A stretch of 64,000 nt of DNA from Lysobacterales bacterium (lineage in GTDB: Bacteria > Pseudomonadota > Gammaproteobacteria > Xanthomonadales > SZUA-5). This document shows, piece by piece, positions 1 to 9,286 of the stretch (positions are counted from its first letter, which is position 1; each line of letters opens with the position of its first letter). The position numbers were made by a program, and so were the translations under genes. The stretch covers positions 1 to 64,000 of the forward strand of contig JALHMH010000026.1 of NCBI GenBank assembly GCA_022844165.1, given 5' to 3'. The notes beneath the pieces were generated by a model, which made no database searches, was not told the DNA's origin, and worked only from the letters and a program-made list of their open reading frames with translations.

Positions 1-1112
1 AGTCCTTCGCGCTCAGGGACGCCGATGCGACCAAGCAGCGAGGCAATCAAGTCGTTGCGAACGTATTGGCGCGATTCCAGCGCATCCACGGTTAGCGTGT
101 TGGCCAGTCCGCCGGGGGAATACAGTTCCAGGCGATCGGGGAAAAGGTGCAAGCGAATATGGCTGCCGCGGATCGAGTAGTCACGATGCACCACGGCATT
201 GACGATCGCCTCGAAAAGGGCCAGGCGGTCGAACTGTGGCGTCTCGCTGCGCCATGGCTTCTTACTCGCGGGTGTGATCATGCGTTTCAGGACCCACGCA
301 TAAGCATCGTCGATCTGCTGATCCAAGGGCCCAACGGCGTCGAACGCATCCAGTTGGCCGCCCTCTGCCCGGCTTGTGGCAGGGTAATGCACGCATTGAA
401 TGTAGGCGCCGGGAAGGTGCGCCTGCGGGTTGTGCGTACACAATAAAGCAGAGGCCACTGACATTCGATCGTTGCCGTCCTCATCGGTCGCAATCAGCCG
501 CAGTTTGCGATGGGCGGCCGGGTCGCTCGAATCGCGTACGAAGCGCGTGGCAAGCTCCGGGTCCAAATCTGCCGATGTGGTTTGCGGAACGGGGAGTTCG
601 TCGAAGCCTATGCTCCTGGACTGGTTGCGCTGTTGCATCAGGCGCATCAGCTCGTCGGGCTTCATCACGCGCTGGCTGGCACCGAAGCGTTTGCGATAGC
701 CACCGGGCGAATGATGCACGAAGAGCGATTTCGGGACGTCGACCACCAGCACGGGCTTCTGGATTCCTGCGGTATCGGGCACTTCCAACCGCCAGGTTTC
801 GATGTGGACCATCGGATCGACTTTGTCTCTGGCGATTTCGCGCAAAACCTGCTCGACACGATCCAGTTCATTGAGCGCAATGCCTTGCACCATGCGAGAT
901 TTGTCTTCGACGCCCAGGATCAGCCTGCCGCCGCGGCCATTGGCAAATGCCGCGAGATCGTCGGCGATGTCGTCGTTACGCGCGAAAACCTGTTTGCCCT
1001 GGGCATGCACAGCCTTAAAATCGCAGCCGGTGTCCTCGCCAAGGCGTATGGCTGCAATCACGTCCCGCGTCATGCGCGCGCGCCTGTCCTCACTCACGGG
1101 CAGATCTCCCAT
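1..1112 (-). CDS. AlbA_2 / Schlafen-type ATP-binding protein (3' end outside window)
   Basis: The frame is open from an ATG at 1112 to the window edge, giving 370 residues with no stop. The N-terminal part reads as an AlbA_2 (Schlafen AlbA) domain: GEDTGCDFKA near residue 25, then DDLAAFANGRGGRLILGVED. The C-terminal part shows the ATPase-like block usual in this family, EAIVNAVVHRDYSIRG, then LELYSPGGL and RNDLIASLLGRIGVPERE. The middle is less conserved. The family is described as putative DNA/RNA-binding regulators and recurs in restriction and defence loci. The start overlaps the last 19 bases of the upstream SNF2-type helicase, so the two are probably translationally coupled and work together. 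Family assignment is firm; the role in defence is inferred from the neighbour only. Confidence 0.85.
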   Translation of the reverse strand, partial: MGDLPVSEDRRARMTRDVIAAIRLGEDTGCDFKAVHAQGKQVFARNDDIADDLAAFANGRGGRLILGVEDKSRMVQGIALNELDRVEQVLREIARDKVDPMVHIETWRLEVPDTAGIQKPVLVVDVPKSLFVHHSPGGYRKRFGASQRVMKPDELMRLMQQRNQSRSIGFDELPVPQTTSADLDPELATRFVRDSSDPAAHRKLRLIATDEDGNDRMSVASALLCTHNPQAHLPGAYIQCVHYPATSRAEGGQLDAFDAVGPLDQQIDDAYAWVLKRMITPASKKPWRSETPQFDRLALFEAIVNAVVHRDYSIRGSHIRLHLFPDRLELYSPGGLANTLTVDALESRQYVRNDLIASLLGRIGVPEREG

Positions 1113-3895
1113 TCGACAGTGAACAACACATTGACCTCTGGCTTGAACTTCAAACGCATCAGGGCGTCATCCACCAGCGCGTCGACCTGCTGACCAATGC
1201 GCTTCTTTTCAGCGTAGAACTCGACCATCGCCTGGTCCCGTTCGGACTCCAGGCGTGCGATCTCGCGCTTGATGGCCACCCGGTCTTCAAACGCCTCTGT
1301 GGCACGCATGGCTTTGCGCGCTTCCTTGAGCAGGCGTTCCAGTTCCTTGATCTTGATCTCCCGCGCCGCGTTCTGGTCCTCCCCCCAGCGATCCAACCGA
1401 TCGCTTTCTTGATCGAACCAATGGCGATTCTGTTCGTCAAGTTTCGCCAATTGGCGCTGTACAAGCTGTTCACTCAACGCCCCTGTGGGTGTGGTGTCCA
1501 ACCCCGCAGTCGGTGCTGATTCGGCGGGCACCAACAGCATGCGCCGGGCCGTCTCTTCATTGATCGGATCGCCGTCCGACGTACAGGCAGCAACCAGCAG
1601 ATACTCGCCGGCATCGAAGGTGGAGGCAGTCAGGCGGCGACACTGCAACACACCCGTCTGGCCTTTTAGCGCGTCCAGATCGACGAACTTGTGCTGAAGC
1701 TGATTGCAGACCAACTTCAGGCGCTCCGGCGCCGCGGAGTGTTCTCGCCAGCGTTGCAGGGCTTCAACGAACGGCGAGGAGTCGACGCGAATCAGTTCGA
1801 CTTCGCTGCTCGCAGCGTGCGCCCAGTCGGTGGCGTAGCGATGTCCGTCGATCGCGAGAGTTGGCGCGCCGGCAACGTCTTCGACGCTGGCGCCGAGGGC
1901 GCCTTTGGCGAACGCGTGCCAGTGCAACTGGCGCTCGTCCAGGCCCAACGCTGTGTTGTTCCGCCGGTCATGGAGCAGCCTTTGCACGTCGTGATCGAAA
2001 CCGGTGAGTACCTTTTCGCGGGTCTGCGCCTCGACCGCCTGAATGATCTCGTCGAGTTCTTTACGGAGTTCTTCGAAAGCGATAGCGATCTCGTCTTCAC
2101 CGCGTCGGCGTTCGAGTATCTCGTTGATACGCCGCTCCAGATCGACACCAGCCTCGATCGCGCCGAGCACCTCGTCGCTGGCGCCGAAGACGCCTTCGAA
2201 AAGCCGCAGTTTCTTGGACAGGATCTCAAAAACCAGCCGGTCGACCTGGTTCTCGGTATTGACGAAGTTGACGACGAAGACGTCACACTTCTGCCCGTAG
2301 CGGTGCACGCGCCCGATGCGCTGTTCGATGCGCTGCGGATTCCACGGCAGGTCGTAGTTCACCAGAATCTGGCAGAACTGCAGATTGATGCCCTCGGCGC
2401 CAGACTCGGTGGCGATCAGGATCTGAGCATCGTCTTTGAAGGCTTCGACGATGGCCGCTTTCATGTCGGCGGTTTGGCTGCCAGAGATCCGGGCGCTACC
2501 GCGATGACGATCTTTCCAAGACTGGAAGATCGCTCGCGAAGAAGAGTCGCTGTTTTGTCCATTGAGCAGCACCACCTGCCCGGCGTAGCCGTTTGCCTCG
2601 AGAAAAGTCTTCAGGTAGCTCTGCGTGCGAACCGACTCAGTGAAGATGACGGCCTTGTGCGCAGAGCCTGGCAAGGCCTCGTTGCTGGCAAAGGCGCGCT
2701 TAAGTGCCGTCAGAAGGGCGTCGCCCTTGGCATTGCGCTCTATTTTCCCAGCCAGTGTCCGGTAATTTTTGATCTCGGCCAGTTCGGCTTGCAATCGCTG
2801 TACGTCGTCGACTTGTGCGTTTGTCGCATCATCGCTGTCGCTTTCGGCGTCCACGCCCGCTTCGATCGACACCAGATCCTCGATGGCGATCTGTTCGCGC
2901 TTCTCCAGCCGCGCGATGACCGTGTTCAGCGTCTCCTCAATGGCGAAGCTGCTGGATGCAAGAATCTTGCGGATCACGAGCGTCACCAGGTGCCGGCCGT
3001 TGCTGGGGAAGGCAACCGAACCCAGGTCCTGCAACCACTCGGATACGCGCCTGTACAGTTCGGCTTCTTCGGGCGTCGGCGAAAAATCCAAGGTCATCGC
3101 ATAGCGCCGCGTAAACTTGATCTGGCCATCCGCCGCGACTTGCCGACGAAGCATGCGCTGACAGATCGGCTTCATCCGCATGCCAAGGTCAGCCAGCCGT
3201 TCGGCGGAGACGTTGCGGCCACGGTATTGCAACTCAAAGGACTTACGGTCGCCGAAGTAGTCCTGGTCGATGAAATGCACCAGGGACCAGAGTTCGACCA
3301 GTGAGTTCTGGAACGGTGTTGCGGTCAGCAATATCTTCTGTCGGTGTCCCAGCGCCGCGAGTAGCTGCGTCGCTCGCGCCGCGTCACGATGCAGGCTGCG
3401 GAGGCGATGGGCTTCATCGAACACCACCAAGTGCCAATCGATCTCTGCAAGGTCTTTGCTGCGCCGCGCGGCGTACTCGTAGCTGACGATCACGATCGCG
3501 TCTTGTTCGAACGGACAGCCGGACATGGTCTTGGCCGTCTGAGCGTCGATCACCTTGCTCGGCAGCAAGAACTTGTCGACCAGCTCCAGTTGCCACTGCT
3601 TGCGCAGACTGGCGGGGACTACCAGCAACAGGCGTCTGCGCTTGGCGGCCCAGTGCTGAGCGAGCACCAGGCCTGCTTCGATGGTCTTACCGAGCCCAAC
3701 CTCGTCCGCGAGCAGCACGCCCTTCGAAAACGCGCTGCTGCGCTCAGTTCCGCGCAGCGCGAACAAGGCCGCCTCAACCTGATGCGGGTTCAGATCAACG
3801 CGCGACTGGGCTGCCGTGGTCAAGAGAGCCGCCTCGGCCGGCCCCTGACGCGTCAGCCAATGCGCCAGATAGCTAAGTTGCGGTGCTGTGTACAC
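1094..3895 (-). CDS. SNF2-family DEAD/DEAH helicase, probable defence component
   Basis: A 933-residue superfamily 2 helicase. Visible motifs in order: Walker A LLADEVGLGKT with Lys70, DEAH box VVFDEAHRL, motif III LLTATPFQNS, then after an insert the second RecA-like core with IATESGAEGINLQF and motif VI QRIGRVHRYGQ. A long charged, probably coiled-coil C-terminal region (about residues 830-915) follows. The GTG start at 3895 is the first good start before the conserved N-terminus. Helicases of this type are common in restriction-like and anti-phage loci, and the tight overlap with an AlbA_2/ATP-binding gene supports that setting. No nuclease motif was recognised in it. Methyltransferase or nuclease partners would have to lie beyond position 1. 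DISARM DrmD is a related possibility that cannot be decided here. Confidence 0.9.
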   Translation of the reverse strand: MYTAPQLSYLAHWLTRQGPAEAALLTTAAQSRVDLNPHQVEAALFALRGTERSSAFSKGVLLADEVGLGKTIEAGLVLAQHWAAKRRRLLLVVPASLRKQWQLELVDKFLLPSKVIDAQTAKTMSGCPFEQDAIVIVSYEYAARRSKDLAEIDWHLVVFDEAHRLRSLHRDAARATQLLAALGHRQKILLTATPFQNSLVELWSLVHFIDQDYFGDRKSFELQYRGRNVSAERLADLGMRMKPICQRMLRRQVAADGQIKFTRRYAMTLDFSPTPEEAELYRRVSEWLQDLGSVAFPSNGRHLVTLVIRKILASSSFAIEETLNTVIARLEKREQIAIEDLVSIEAGVDAESDSDDATNAQVDDVQRLQAELAEIKNYRTLAGKIERNAKGDALLTALKRAFASNEALPGSAHKAVIFTESVRTQSYLKTFLEANGYAGQVVLLNGQNSDSSSRAIFQSWKDRHRGSARISGSQTADMKAAIVEAFKDDAQILIATESGAEGINLQFCQILVNYDLPWNPQRIEQRIGRVHRYGQKCDVFVVNFVNTENQVDRLVFEILSKKLRLFEGVFGASDEVLGAIEAGVDLERRINEILERRRGEDEIAIAFEELRKELDEIIQAVEAQTREKVLTGFDHDVQRLLHDRRNNTALGLDERQLHWHAFAKGALGASVEDVAGAPTLAIDGHRYATDWAHAASSEVELIRVDSSPFVEALQRWREHSAAPERLKLVCNQLQHKFVDLDALKGQTGVLQCRRLTASTFDAGEYLLVAACTSDGDPINEETARRMLLVPAESAPTAGLDTTPTGALSEQLVQRQLAKLDEQNRHWFDQESDRLDRWGEDQNAAREIKIKELERLLKEARKAMRATEAFEDRVAIKREIARLESERDQAMVEFYAEKKRIGQQVDALVDDALMRLKFKPEVNVLFTVEWEICP

Positions 3896-3920
3896 GAAGG
3901 ATGATCCTGTGCTCCGGCTT

Positions 3921-4178
3921 TGAGTCTACCGGTTCTCTATCCTGGCGGATCGGCAAGCGAACCCCCATGAGTGCGGGCCATCGCTCCAAGAAGTGGTTAG
4001 ACGTTGGCTCAAACAAGCCCGCATCGCGCTCGGGGCAGACATCGACGCAGATTTTGCCGCCGGCAAACTCGCCACCTGCCGCTTCTTCTTCGCCACCGAA
4101 CTGCCGCAGGTGTGGCATTGGTGCAAGATCGTCGTCAGCGACGACAGCGCACTGGCGATGCGCGATCAGTGGTTCTGA
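3921..4178 (+). pseudogene. Remnant resembling an acyl-CoA dehydrogenase C-terminus
   Basis: An open stretch of about 85 codons without a convincing start, ending at the TGA at 4176-4178. The part after a GTG at 3993 reads ARIALGADIDADFAAGKLAT followed by CRFFFATELPQ and a terminal AMRDQWF. This resembles the C-terminal helical domain seen at the end of long-chain acyl-CoA dehydrogenases (F-x-x-GKL-x-T-x-R-F-F pattern). Nothing of the catalytic part is present upstream, so it would be a decayed tail. It fills most of the gap between the helicase gene and pxpC and may mark the edge of the inserted defence locus. The likeness is from memory of the family only; a small unrelated ORF is possible. 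Confidence 0.4.
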
Positions 4179-4210
4179 TTTGCCGGAATCGATTGGCGAC
4201 GAGCCACGCC

Positions 4211-5197
4211 TTACGGGCCCAGTCGCGCCGCCGCCGCAATCGCCAGTCGCGCGATTCGCTGCTGGCGCCAGCGCCATAACCACTGCGCGGTGTCGACGCT
4301 GATCGGCTCAAAGCGGATCACGCTACCGGGCGGGCGCTGCGCGAATCGCGCCAGGTCGATGCTGGCCAGATGTGCGATGCGTGGGTATCCGCCGCTGACG
4401 CCCGCTTCGCGCAGCAGCACCACGGGCTGCCCGCTCGGCAAACACTGGACCGTGCCAGGCACTACATGTTCGCTGATCAGCGGCGCATGCTCCTTCAACG
4501 CGACGCTGGCGCCTTCGAGCAGTGCGGCCATGCGATTGGCGCTGGCGGCGAGACGAAAGTCGCGCCCGAACAGTGCATTGCGCTCGCTCAGCAGCGATTG
4601 ATGCGTGCCGGCAATCAGCCGCAGCGGCGCTTGTCCGAAGATATCGATCAGCCCCTCGGCGTCCGCCCACCAGGTGCCGATACGCGCGGGCGCGCCACGT
4701 GTGGGCACACTGTTCCCGAACGCACGCGGCAGGCGCGAGGGATGAAAATCCAACCGATCTCGGGCTTTGAGTGCGCGCGGGCCAGTACCGTGGACCGTCG
4801 CGCTTTGGCATCCGAGCCAGGCTTCACTGGCAATGCCGCCGGCAACGGCGACATAGGCGAATCGTCCGGCACTCGCCGGCCCCACGGCCAAAGTCGAACC
4901 TGCGGCGATGAGCAGCGGGCGCCAGGCGGGTACACGTTCGCCATTGCACCGCGCATCAACACGCGCACCCGCCAAGGCGATCAACGTCGCCTCACCGAAG
5001 ACAATTTCGGAATAACCAAAACCGAGTTCCAGCCCCGCCGCCGTGCGGCGATTGCCGACCAGCACATTCGCCACGGCGTGCGAAAAGTCGTCCATCGGGC
5101 CGCTTGCTGGCACACCGGCTGCTCGCCAACCGCGTTCGCCGGCCTGGACGCTGGAGAGCGGAGCAATGCGCTGCACCTCGATGGCGGCTTCGCTCAT
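4211..5197 (-). CDS. pxpC: 5-oxoprolinase subunit PxpC (biotin-dependent carboxyltransferase family)
   Basis: A 328-residue protein of the KipA/PxpC (allophanate hydrolase subunit 2-like) family. Family landmarks: AGERGWRAAGVPASGPMD near the N-terminus, ANVLVGNRRTAAGLELGF, and near the C-terminus the proline/serine-rich turn LREAGVSGGYPRIAHLASID. With PxpA and PxpB it hydrolyses 5-oxoproline to glutamate at the cost of ATP. The ATG at 5197 overlaps the pxpB stop as ATGA, which fixes this start; the same frame continues upstream, but that extension lies over pxpB and is not coding. No pxpA (LamB/YcsF family) is next to it, unlike many genomes where the three are together. Confidence 0.9.
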   Translation of the reverse strand: MSEAAIEVQRIAPLSSVQAGERGWRAAGVPASGPMDDFSHAVANVLVGNRRTAAGLELGFGYSEIVFGEATLIALAGARVDARCNGERVPAWRPLLIAAGSTLAVGPASAGRFAYVAVAGGIASEAWLGCQSATVHGTGPRALKARDRLDFHPSRLPRAFGNSVPTRGAPARIGTWWADAEGLIDIFGQAPLRLIAGTHQSLLSERNALFGRDFRLAASANRMAALLEGASVALKEHAPLISEHVVPGTVQCLPSGQPVVLLREAGVSGGYPRIAHLASIDLARFAQRPPGSVIRFEPISVDTAQWLWRWRQQRIARLAIAAAARLGP

Positions 5198-5844
5198 AGC
5201 GGCACAAACCGCACGCGGTCGCCGACGTTGAGTCGCAACGGTGCAACTGCACTGGCATCGAACAAGCGCATTTCGGTGCGTCCCAGAACGCGCCAACCGC
5301 CAGGACTGGCCTGCGGATAGATGCCGGCCTGAGCACCCGCGATCGCCACACTGCCCGCCGCCGCGGGGCGAGGCGTTTCCAGTCGAGGTACGTGCAACGC
5401 CTCGGGCAGTCCCAACAGGTAGGGAAACCCAGGCAAGAACCCAATCATTGCAACCGTGTATTCGGCGCTCGTATGGCAGTCGATGACCTGCGCCACGCTC
5501 AGGCCCGTCAGCTGGGCGACGACGCTCAGGTCCGGGCCGTCGTCGCCGCGGTAGCGCGTCGGCACCTCGATCAGCGCACCGCGCGGCGTCTCCGGCTGTT
5601 CTTCGGGAAGCGGATCGATAAGGCCAGCAATCGCCGCTTCGATCCCTTTGACATCCGCACGCATCAGATCCAGTTCGATACACAGCGCCGAATAGCTGGC
5701 CGTCACCGACCGCACCCCCGGCAGCCGCGCCGCCGTGAGCACCTCAAACGCCCGCTGCGTAGCGCGCTGTTCCGCCATCCCGATCGAATCGCGCAAGCGC
5801 AACAGCAAAGCCTGGTCGCCCAGAGGCCAGAGCGTGTAGTGCAT
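5194..5844 (-). CDS. pxpB: 5-oxoprolinase subunit PxpB (KipI family)
   Basis: A 216-residue KipI/PxpB (allophanate hydrolase subunit 1-like) protein. It starts [19 protein letters not shown], with the family's early GD-x-A-x-L-x-x-L pattern, and has the core [20 protein letters not shown] followed by [20 protein letters not shown], both hallmarks. The ATG at 5844 is preferred over an upstream in-frame start at 5880 because it begins right before the conserved strand. It overlaps pxpC by four bases, so the two are made together as the PxpBC complex that partners PxpA in 5-oxoproline hydrolysis. It is divergent from rpoZ. Confidence 0.9.
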   Translation of the reverse strand: MHYTLWPLGDQALLLRLRDSIGMAEQRATQRAFEVLTAARLPGVRSVTASYSALCIELDLMRADVKGIEAAIAGLIDPLPEEQPETPRGALIEVPTRYRGDDGPDLSVVAQLTGLSVAQVIDCHTSAEYTVAMIGFLPGFPYLLGLPEALHVPRLETPRPAAAGSVAIAGAQAGIYPQASPGGWRVLGRTEMRLFDASAVAPLRLNVGDRVRFVPL

Positions 5845-5977
5845 GGTGGTTACCGGCCATCCGCGGAAATCTGGAAGCAACTATTCACTATCCGCCTCGT
5901 CGGCACCAAGTGGTTAGGAACAAGATTGGCGCAACCCAGGGGCGAAGGTCCGAGTGTCTATTCGGCAACCGCGGGCT

Positions 5978-6006
5978 TTCAAGCCCTACCCTTTCGCGCT
6001 TACAAT
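5978..6006 (+). promoter_or_regulatory. Candidate sigma-70 promoter for rpoZ-spoT
   Basis: TACAAT at 6001-6006 matches the -10 consensus at five of six positions. A weak -35 (TTCAAG) sits 17 bases upstream at 5978-5983. The predicted transcript would start about 35 bases before the rpoZ GTG. The -35 is poor, so this rests mainly on the -10 and on position. Confidence 0.35.
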
Positions 6007-6047
6007 CATCGGTTCCCCGCATTTTCCCCGTTTGGCAAGGAGCGCTT

Positions 6048-6341
6048 GTGGCGCGTATTACTGTTGAAGATTGTTTGGAAGTGGTCGACAACCGCTTCAA
6101 CCTCGTGCTGATGGCCAGCAAGCGTGCGCGTCAGGTGGCGCGTGGCGCCGAGACGTTGGTGCCGGAAGAGAACGACAAGCCCACGGTCATCGCGCTGCGC
6201 GAGATTGCCACGGGCCAGATCACGCCGGAGTTACTGGCTGAGGTCGAAAAACGTGAACGTGAAGCCGCTGAGCGCCAGGCCATGGAATGGGCGGCCGCGG
6301 AATTGGACGATGGTTTGGGCAAAGGCGACGACGACCTCTAA
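6048..6341 (+). CDS. rpoZ: DNA-directed RNA polymerase omega subunit
   Basis: A 97-residue protein starting [20 protein letters not shown] and continuing [15 protein letters not shown], the conserved omega core that clamps the beta' subunit C-terminus. A GTG start at 6048 is chosen because AAGGAG lies at 6038-6043 with ideal spacing and the family always begins with this sequence; the same frame stays open upstream but is not conserved. The tail is acidic ([11 protein letters not shown]). spoT follows after 24 bases, the classical gammaproteobacterial rpoZ-spoT order, although gmk is not upstream here. Confidence 0.97.
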   Translation: MARITVEDCLEVVDNRFNLVLMASKRARQVARGAETLVPEENDKPTVIALREIATGQITPELLAEVEKREREAAERQAMEWAAAELDDGLGKGDDDL

Positions 6342-6365
6342 CGTCCTGGTGTAAGCTCCGACGCC

Positions 6366-8540
6366 ATGAACGCAGCACACTCGCTGTTGGCAGACACCGC
6401 GCCATGTGGCGCGGGTTCGGAGTTGTTGCCGCATTACATGCTCGATTTGCGGCAGATGCTCGAAAGTTATTTGACGGCCGATCAGGTGCGCGCCGTGGAG
6501 CGTTCTTTTGCCGTCGGCGAACGCGCGCACCGCGGCCAGATGCGCAAGAGCGGCGAGCCGTACATCACGCACCCGGTGGCGGTTGCGCGCATTCTGGCAG
6601 AGATGCATCTGGATGCCGAGACGCTCCAGGCCGGTATCCTGCACGACACCATCGAAGACTGCCCTGGCATCACCAAGGAGTCTCTGCGCGCGGAATTTGG
6701 CGACAACGTGGCCGATCTCGTCGATGGTGTCACGAAACTCGACAAGGTGCAGTTCGCCACGCGCGAAGCGGCCACGGCCGAGAGTTTCCGCAAGATGCTG
6801 TTGGCGATGGCGCGCGATCTACGCGTGATGCTGATCAAACTCGCCGATCGCCTGCACAACATGCGCACACTGGAGGCGCAGTCCGGCCCCTCGCAGCGGC
6901 GAATTGCGCGCGAGACGCTGGAGGTGTATGCGCCGATTGCGCAGCGATTGGGAATGAACAAGCTCAAGAGCGAATTGCAGGAGTTGTCGTTCAAAGCGCT
7001 TTATCCGCACCGGCATTCGGTCATCGGCGCGCGCATCAAGGCGATGATCGGCAACCGCCGCGAAATCATGAGCAAGATTGAGGCGGCGCTGAGTGCGCGG
7101 CTCAAGGAAGATGGTCTGCACGCGCGCGTGGTTGGCCGGGTCAAATCACCCTACAGCATTTATCGCAAGATGCTCGGCGATCACAAGACCTTTGCCGAAG
7201 TGATGGATGTGTACGGCCTGCGCATTATCGTCAGCAAAGTGTCGCAGTGTTATCAGGCGCTGGGCACCGCGCACGCGATGTACAAACCGCTCGACAACCG
7301 CTTCAAGGATTACATTGCGATTCCGAAGGCCAACGGTTATCAGTCGTTGCATACCGTACTGTTCGGGCCATCTGGCGCGCCCATTGAGGTGCAGATTCGC
7401 ACCGACGACATGGATGTTGTCGCCGAACGCGGCGTCGCCGCGCACTGGATTTACAAGACCGAATCGACGCCGGCGAACAACGCACAAATGCGCGCCCGCG
7501 AGTGGCTGCAAGGATTGCTCGACAGCCAGCGGCAGGCGGGCAGTTCGATCGAGTTTCTGGAGGCGGTGAAAGTCGACCTGTTCCCCGACGAAGTGTACTT
7601 GTTCACGCCGAAAGGCCGAATTCTGGCACTGCCGCGTAACGCGTCGGCGATCGATTTTGCGTATGCCGTCCACACCAATGTTGGCGATCACGCCGTGGCG
7701 GCGCGTGTCGATCGTCAGCTCAAACCGCTGCGCACGCGGCTCGTGAGCGGGCAGACGGTGGAAATCGTCACCGCTCCAAGCGCCTCGCCACAACCGCAGT
7801 GGCTGGAGTTTGTGGTGTCCAGCAAGGCGCGTACGGCCATCCGCCACTATTTGAAGCAACTGCAACACGAAGACGCCATCTCGCTCGGCCACCGTATGCT
7901 CAGTCGCGCACTCGCCGATATCGGCGGGGCGCTCGATGCCATACCCGAAGAGCAGCTGCACCGGTTTCTCGAAGAAAACCGGCTGCGGCGACTGGAAGAA
8001 CTATTGAGCGATATCGCCCTGGGTGCGCGGATGCCGGCATTGGTCGCGCGCCAGTTGTGGGCGAGCGAGGGGCAAAGCGCAGCAGCTCCGCGCGATACCG
8101 TGGTCCGCATCTCCGGCGCCGAACGCGGCGTGATGACGTTCGCGCACTGTTGTCACCCGATCCCCGGCGATCCGATCGTCGGCTTTTTGAGCGCCGGTAA
8201 AGGCCTTGTGGTGCACCAGACGACATGCCCGAATGTGGTCGAAATGCGCAAACAGCCCGATCGCATCGTGCGCGTCGATTGGGAGCCCGAAGTGCAGGGC
8301 GATTTCCGCACGCAACTGAAGATCGAAGTCGCCAACCGCCCCGGCGTGCTCGCCACCGTCGCCGCCGCCATTGCCGATGCCAACTCGAACATCGAAAACG
8401 TCGAGTACCTGGAACGCGACAGCCTCAGCGCCTCGTTGTTATTCACCATCGAAGTGCGCCACCGCGAGCACCTGAACGATGTGATGCGCCGAATACGTCG
8501 CAGCGATGTGGTGCAGACGGTGCAAAGGCAGAGCGGGTGA
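6366..8540 (+). CDS. spoT: Bifunctional (p)ppGpp synthetase/hydrolase SpoT
   Basis: A 724-residue RelA/SpoT homologue. The HD hydrolase domain is intact: GEPYITHPVAVARIL, then LHDTIED and LIKLADRLHNMRTL. The synthetase domain shows VKSPYSIYRKM and RFKDYIAIPKANGYQSLHT. A TGS domain follows (LFPDEVYLFTPKGRILALP), then a helical region and a C-terminal ACT domain (VANRPGVLATVAAAIADANS). With both active centres looking complete it should make and degrade the stringent-response alarmone. Its length is close to E. coli SpoT (702). It is co-directional with rpoZ 24 bases upstream and ends convergent to the 8602-9183 gene. Confidence 0.97.
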   Translation: MNAAHSLLADTAPCGAGSELLPHYMLDLRQMLESYLTADQVRAVERSFAVGERAHRGQMRKSGEPYITHPVAVARILAEMHLDAETLQAGILHDTIEDCPGITKESLRAEFGDNVADLVDGVTKLDKVQFATREAATAESFRKMLLAMARDLRVMLIKLADRLHNMRTLEAQSGPSQRRIARETLEVYAPIAQRLGMNKLKSELQELSFKALYPHRHSVIGARIKAMIGNRREIMSKIEAALSARLKEDGLHARVVGRVKSPYSIYRKMLGDHKTFAEVMDVYGLRIIVSKVSQCYQALGTAHAMYKPLDNRFKDYIAIPKANGYQSLHTVLFGPSGAPIEVQIRTDDMDVVAERGVAAHWIYKTESTPANNAQMRAREWLQGLLDSQRQAGSSIEFLEAVKVDLFPDEVYLFTPKGRILALPRNASAIDFAYAVHTNVGDHAVAARVDRQLKPLRTRLVSGQTVEIVTAPSASPQPQWLEFVVSSKARTAIRHYLKQLQHEDAISLGHRMLSRALADIGGALDAIPEEQLHRFLEENRLRRLEELLSDIALGARMPALVARQLWASEGQSAAAPRDTVVRISGAERGVMTFAHCCHPIPGDPIVGFLSAGKGLVVHQTTCPNVVEMRKQPDRIVRVDWEPEVQGDFRTQLKIEVANRPGVLATVAAAIADANSNIENVEYLERDSLSASLLFTIEVRHREHLNDVMRRIRRSDVVQTVQRQSG

Positions 8541-8558
8541 GACGCGGCGCCGGAGCAA

Positions 8559-8573
8559 GGGGCGATCAGCCCC
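8559..8573. terminator. Weak hairpin between convergent genes
   Basis: GGGGC-GATCA-GCCCC forms a 5-bp all-GC stem in the 61-base gap between spoT and the convergent gene ending at 8602. There is no T-run on either side, so termination is only suggested by position. Confidence 0.2.
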
Positions 8574-8601
8574 GGTCCTGGCTCAGGCGCTCGTAGTTGC
8601 C

Positions 8602-9183
8602 TCACATCGGCGCTTCGATCTTCAGATCCGGCGCATACGTGATGTCCTGAGTCGTCGTTGACGACTGCCCCATCGCCGTCGCTTTGATCTCCTGACGCAC
8701 CGGTCTGCCGGTGTCGATCGCGACGTAGAGCTGGGTCACGCTGCTCGATTCGACGCCCATCACGGTCATCGTCTGGTGCACTTCATAGACTTTGGTCGCA
8801 ACACCAGCAACATCCTTTTGGCCCTTGGCTTCCACCTTGGTCACGCCTGCTTTAGCCTGCGCAATAAAATCCTCGCCCATGAACTGTTTGCTCATCGCGC
8901 GCATGCTGTCGGGTGCCGCCATCCATTGCCCGCCCGGCGGTTTCATCCAGGCGCCAGCGGGGGTCAGCACCACATCACCGCCCGGCCCGCCACTCATGCG
9001 GAAATGATCAGGGATGATGATGTCGAGATTCTGCTGGTAATTTTGGCCACCGGCTTCGATCTGCATAGCAGCGCGATAGGACTTGGCCTTGATCATCGCA
9101 TCCCAGGCCGCGAACACCTCGGTCTTGGGATCGGCATGAGCGGTGACGGAAAACAACAGCGCAGCGGCGGCCAATAGGCGCAT
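8602..9183 (-). CDS. Exported protein of unknown function, LolA/DUF-like fold possible
   Basis: A 193-residue protein with a clear signal peptide (MRLLAAAALLFSVTAHA, probable cleavage after residue 17), hence periplasmic. The rest reads as alternating strands: SYRAAMQIEAGGQNYQQNLD, IIIPDHFRMS, GAWMKPPGGQWMAAP, VYEVHQTMTVMGVES, TQLYVAIDTGRPVRQE. The pattern of lipid-shell-like strands followed by an assessment of a substituted polymer or lipid resembles LolA-type lipoprotein carriers and their DUF relatives, but no specific family is recognised. No partner gene is evident: it is convergent to spoT and is followed on the same strand by a lipocalin 103 bases upstream. Confidence 0.75.
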   Translation of the reverse strand: MRLLAAAALLFSVTAHADPKTEVFAAWDAMIKAKSYRAAMQIEAGGQNYQQNLDIIIPDHFRMSGGPGGDVVLTPAGAWMKPPGGQWMAAPDSMRAMSKQFMGEDFIAQAKAGVTKVEAKGQKDVAGVATKVYEVHQTMTVMGVESSSVTQLYVAIDTGRPVRQEIKATAMGQSSTTTQDITYAPDLKIEAPM

Positions 9184-9286
9184 AGACGTGGTCTCTTCGT
9201 TGACGATGGCGCAATGCTACCCGCCACGGCGCGCATTGAGCAGTTGGCCAATCGGCCGAGACCGGACCTGTCGGTCTTTACCAACT

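Noticed and set aside
1691..3304. 537-codon open frame on the plus strand
   Set aside because: It lies wholly inside the helicase gene on the other strand and has no recognisable domains; long antisense frames are expected in such GC-rich coding DNA.
5198..5683. Upstream extension of the pxpC frame
   Set aside because: It overlaps pxpB completely and shows no PxpC homology; the ATGA overlap at 5194-5197 fits a normal start.
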